From Clostridia bacterium (GTDB lineage: Bacteria > Bacillota > Clostridia > Oscillospirales > CAG-272), in the NCBI GenBank assembly GCA_017382555.1, contig JAFOAB010000300.1:1-7040 (forward strand): 7,040 nt of DNA, given 5' to 3'. This document shows positions 6,206 to 7,040 of the stretch, piece by piece. The notes below the pieces were generated by a model. The model saw nothing but the letters and a program-made list of their open reading frames with translations. It searched no databases and had not been told where the DNA came from. Both the position numbers and the translations under genes were made by a program. Each line of letters begins with the position of its first letter. Positions within the stretch are counted from its first letter, which is position 1.

Positions 6206-7040
6206 GCCTTCACATCCTTTATGGGATCACCGAGCACAGTAAGATCAAAGCTCGGCAAATATTCCTCCTTTGCGGAGCTTCGTGCCTGACACCATCCGTT
6301 ATAGCCAAGCGCATCCGCCTCCCTTTGCACCTCTGCATATTCAAAGCTTGTAAGCCTTCGCTTCAGCCTTTTCGGAAGATGTTCGGTAAACATCGGGGTA
6401 AACTGGCTCATAAGGCTGAGCCTGATTTTGGAAACGTCCACCTCTTTTTTAACTGCACGAAGAACGGCAATGCTATCCTCCCTGCATCCGGGCAAAACGA
6501 GATGGCGCATAACAACACCGCGGCGCATTATGCCCCTTTCGTCAAAGCGGCATTCACCGAGCGCGTCAACAGCCGCGGCAAGAGATGATAGAGCGTTTTC
6601 AAAATAATCGGGCGCACCGCAAAGCTCCGCGGCAAGCTCCGATGAAAAGTATTTTACATCCGGCAGATAAGCATCGATATGTCTGCAAAGCTCGGGTATA
6701 CGCTCGGGAAGCTCATATCCACCCGTATTCCACACAACGGGGATGCTCGGCGTTGCCATATCAAGCGCGGCAAAAACCGACGGTGCAAAATGGGTAGCCG
6801 TAACGAGGTCAAGGCACTCTGCCCCCGCCCCTTCAAGCGCACGGAATATCTCCGCAAGGCGAGCCTCGTCAACCGTCTCGCCCTTCTTATCAATGCTTAT
6901 TTCCCTATTCTGGCAAAAAACGCAGCCAAGCGAGCAGCCGGAGAAAAAGATGGTTCCCGCACCTCGCTCACCGGAGAAGCAGGGCTCCTCCCATTTATGC
7001 AAAGAAGCCGCGGCAACAAGGGTCTCAGCCCCGCCGCCGC
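6202..7040 (-). CDS. Radical SAM protein, PflX-like / COG1313-type (N-terminus beyond right edge)
   Basis: This resembles the PflA-like radical SAM family COG1313, whose members cleave S-adenosylmethionine with a [4Fe-4S] cluster but whose targets are mostly unknown. The cluster motif CSLGCVFC (Cx3Cx2C, bases 6936-6913) follows HKWEEPCFSGERGAGTIFFSG, the family's usual lead-in. WNTGGYE and LPDVKY, with later RHLVLPG and SLMSQFTP, match the barrel pattern. The C-terminal half ends near GDPIKDVKA. The frame stays open to base 7040, reading GGAETLVAAASLHKWEEP, and the family normally has a cysteine-containing N-terminal segment before this point. TTG at 7002 is therefore an internal leucine codon and not the start. 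The stop overlaps murJ as ATGA, making this the first visible gene of the operon. The operon promoter must lie beyond the window. Confidence 0.87.
   Translation of the reverse strand, partial: GGGAETLVAAASLHKWEEPCFSGERGAGTIFFSGCSLGCVFCQNREISIDKKGETVDEARLAEIFRALEGAGAECLDLVTATHFAPSVFAALDMATPSIPVVWNTGGYELPERIPELCRHIDAYLPDVKYFSSELAAELCGAPDYFENALSSLAAAVDALGECRFDERGIMRRGVVMRHLVLPGCREDSIAVLRAVKKEVDVSKIRLSLMSQFTPMFTEHLPKRLKRRLTSFEYAEVQREADALGYNGWCQARSSAKEEYLPSFDLTVLGDPIKDVKA

Overview
This window reads as an ordinary chromosomal segment of a Gram-positive anaerobe, most likely a gut- or rumen-type member of the Clostridia (Bacillota). The evidence is strong purine-rich ribosome binding sites, two promoters of the SigA type, a lipoprotein polysaccharide deacetylase, a VanZ-family protein, a ferredoxin-linked aldo/keto reductase, and pyrimidine genes that resemble Bacillota versions. 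The taxonomic call is an inference from protein style and not from a marker gene. Coding density is very high and I see no mobile element, CRISPR array, tRNA, rRNA or phage gene.

Region 1 (1-2110, minus strand) is the start of a pyrimidine biosynthesis operon. A near-consensus promoter at 2082-2110 drives pyrC (dihydroorotase), followed 37 bases later by the 5' part of carB (carbamoyl-phosphate synthase large subunit), which runs off the left edge. The small subunit gene carA, commonly found just before carB, is absent here. The leader before pyrC would be only about 20 bases, too short for a PyrR-type attenuator.

Region 2 (2111-3158, plus strand) is a divergent intergenic stretch followed by a single gene with its own extended -10 promoter. 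It encodes a lipid-anchored CE4 polysaccharide deacetylase of the PgaB/IcaB-like type.

Region 3 (3155-7040, minus strand) is a tightly packed four-gene operon. In transcription order it holds a PflX-like (COG1313-type) radical SAM protein cut by the right edge, the lipid II flippase murJ, a VanZ-family membrane protein, and an aldo/keto reductase fused to a two-cluster ferredoxin domain. All three junctions overlap (4, 11 and 4 bases), which suggests translational coupling. The last gene collides tail to tail with the deacetylase gene, and the two stop codons share TTAA.

The envelope theme (MurJ, VanZ, CE4 deacetylase) is real. The roles of the two iron-sulfur enzymes flanking the envelope pair are unknown. 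I found no convincing new system. The most useful second looks are the mixed operon, the missing carA, the unusual dihydroorotase N-terminus, and the false TTG start near the right edge.
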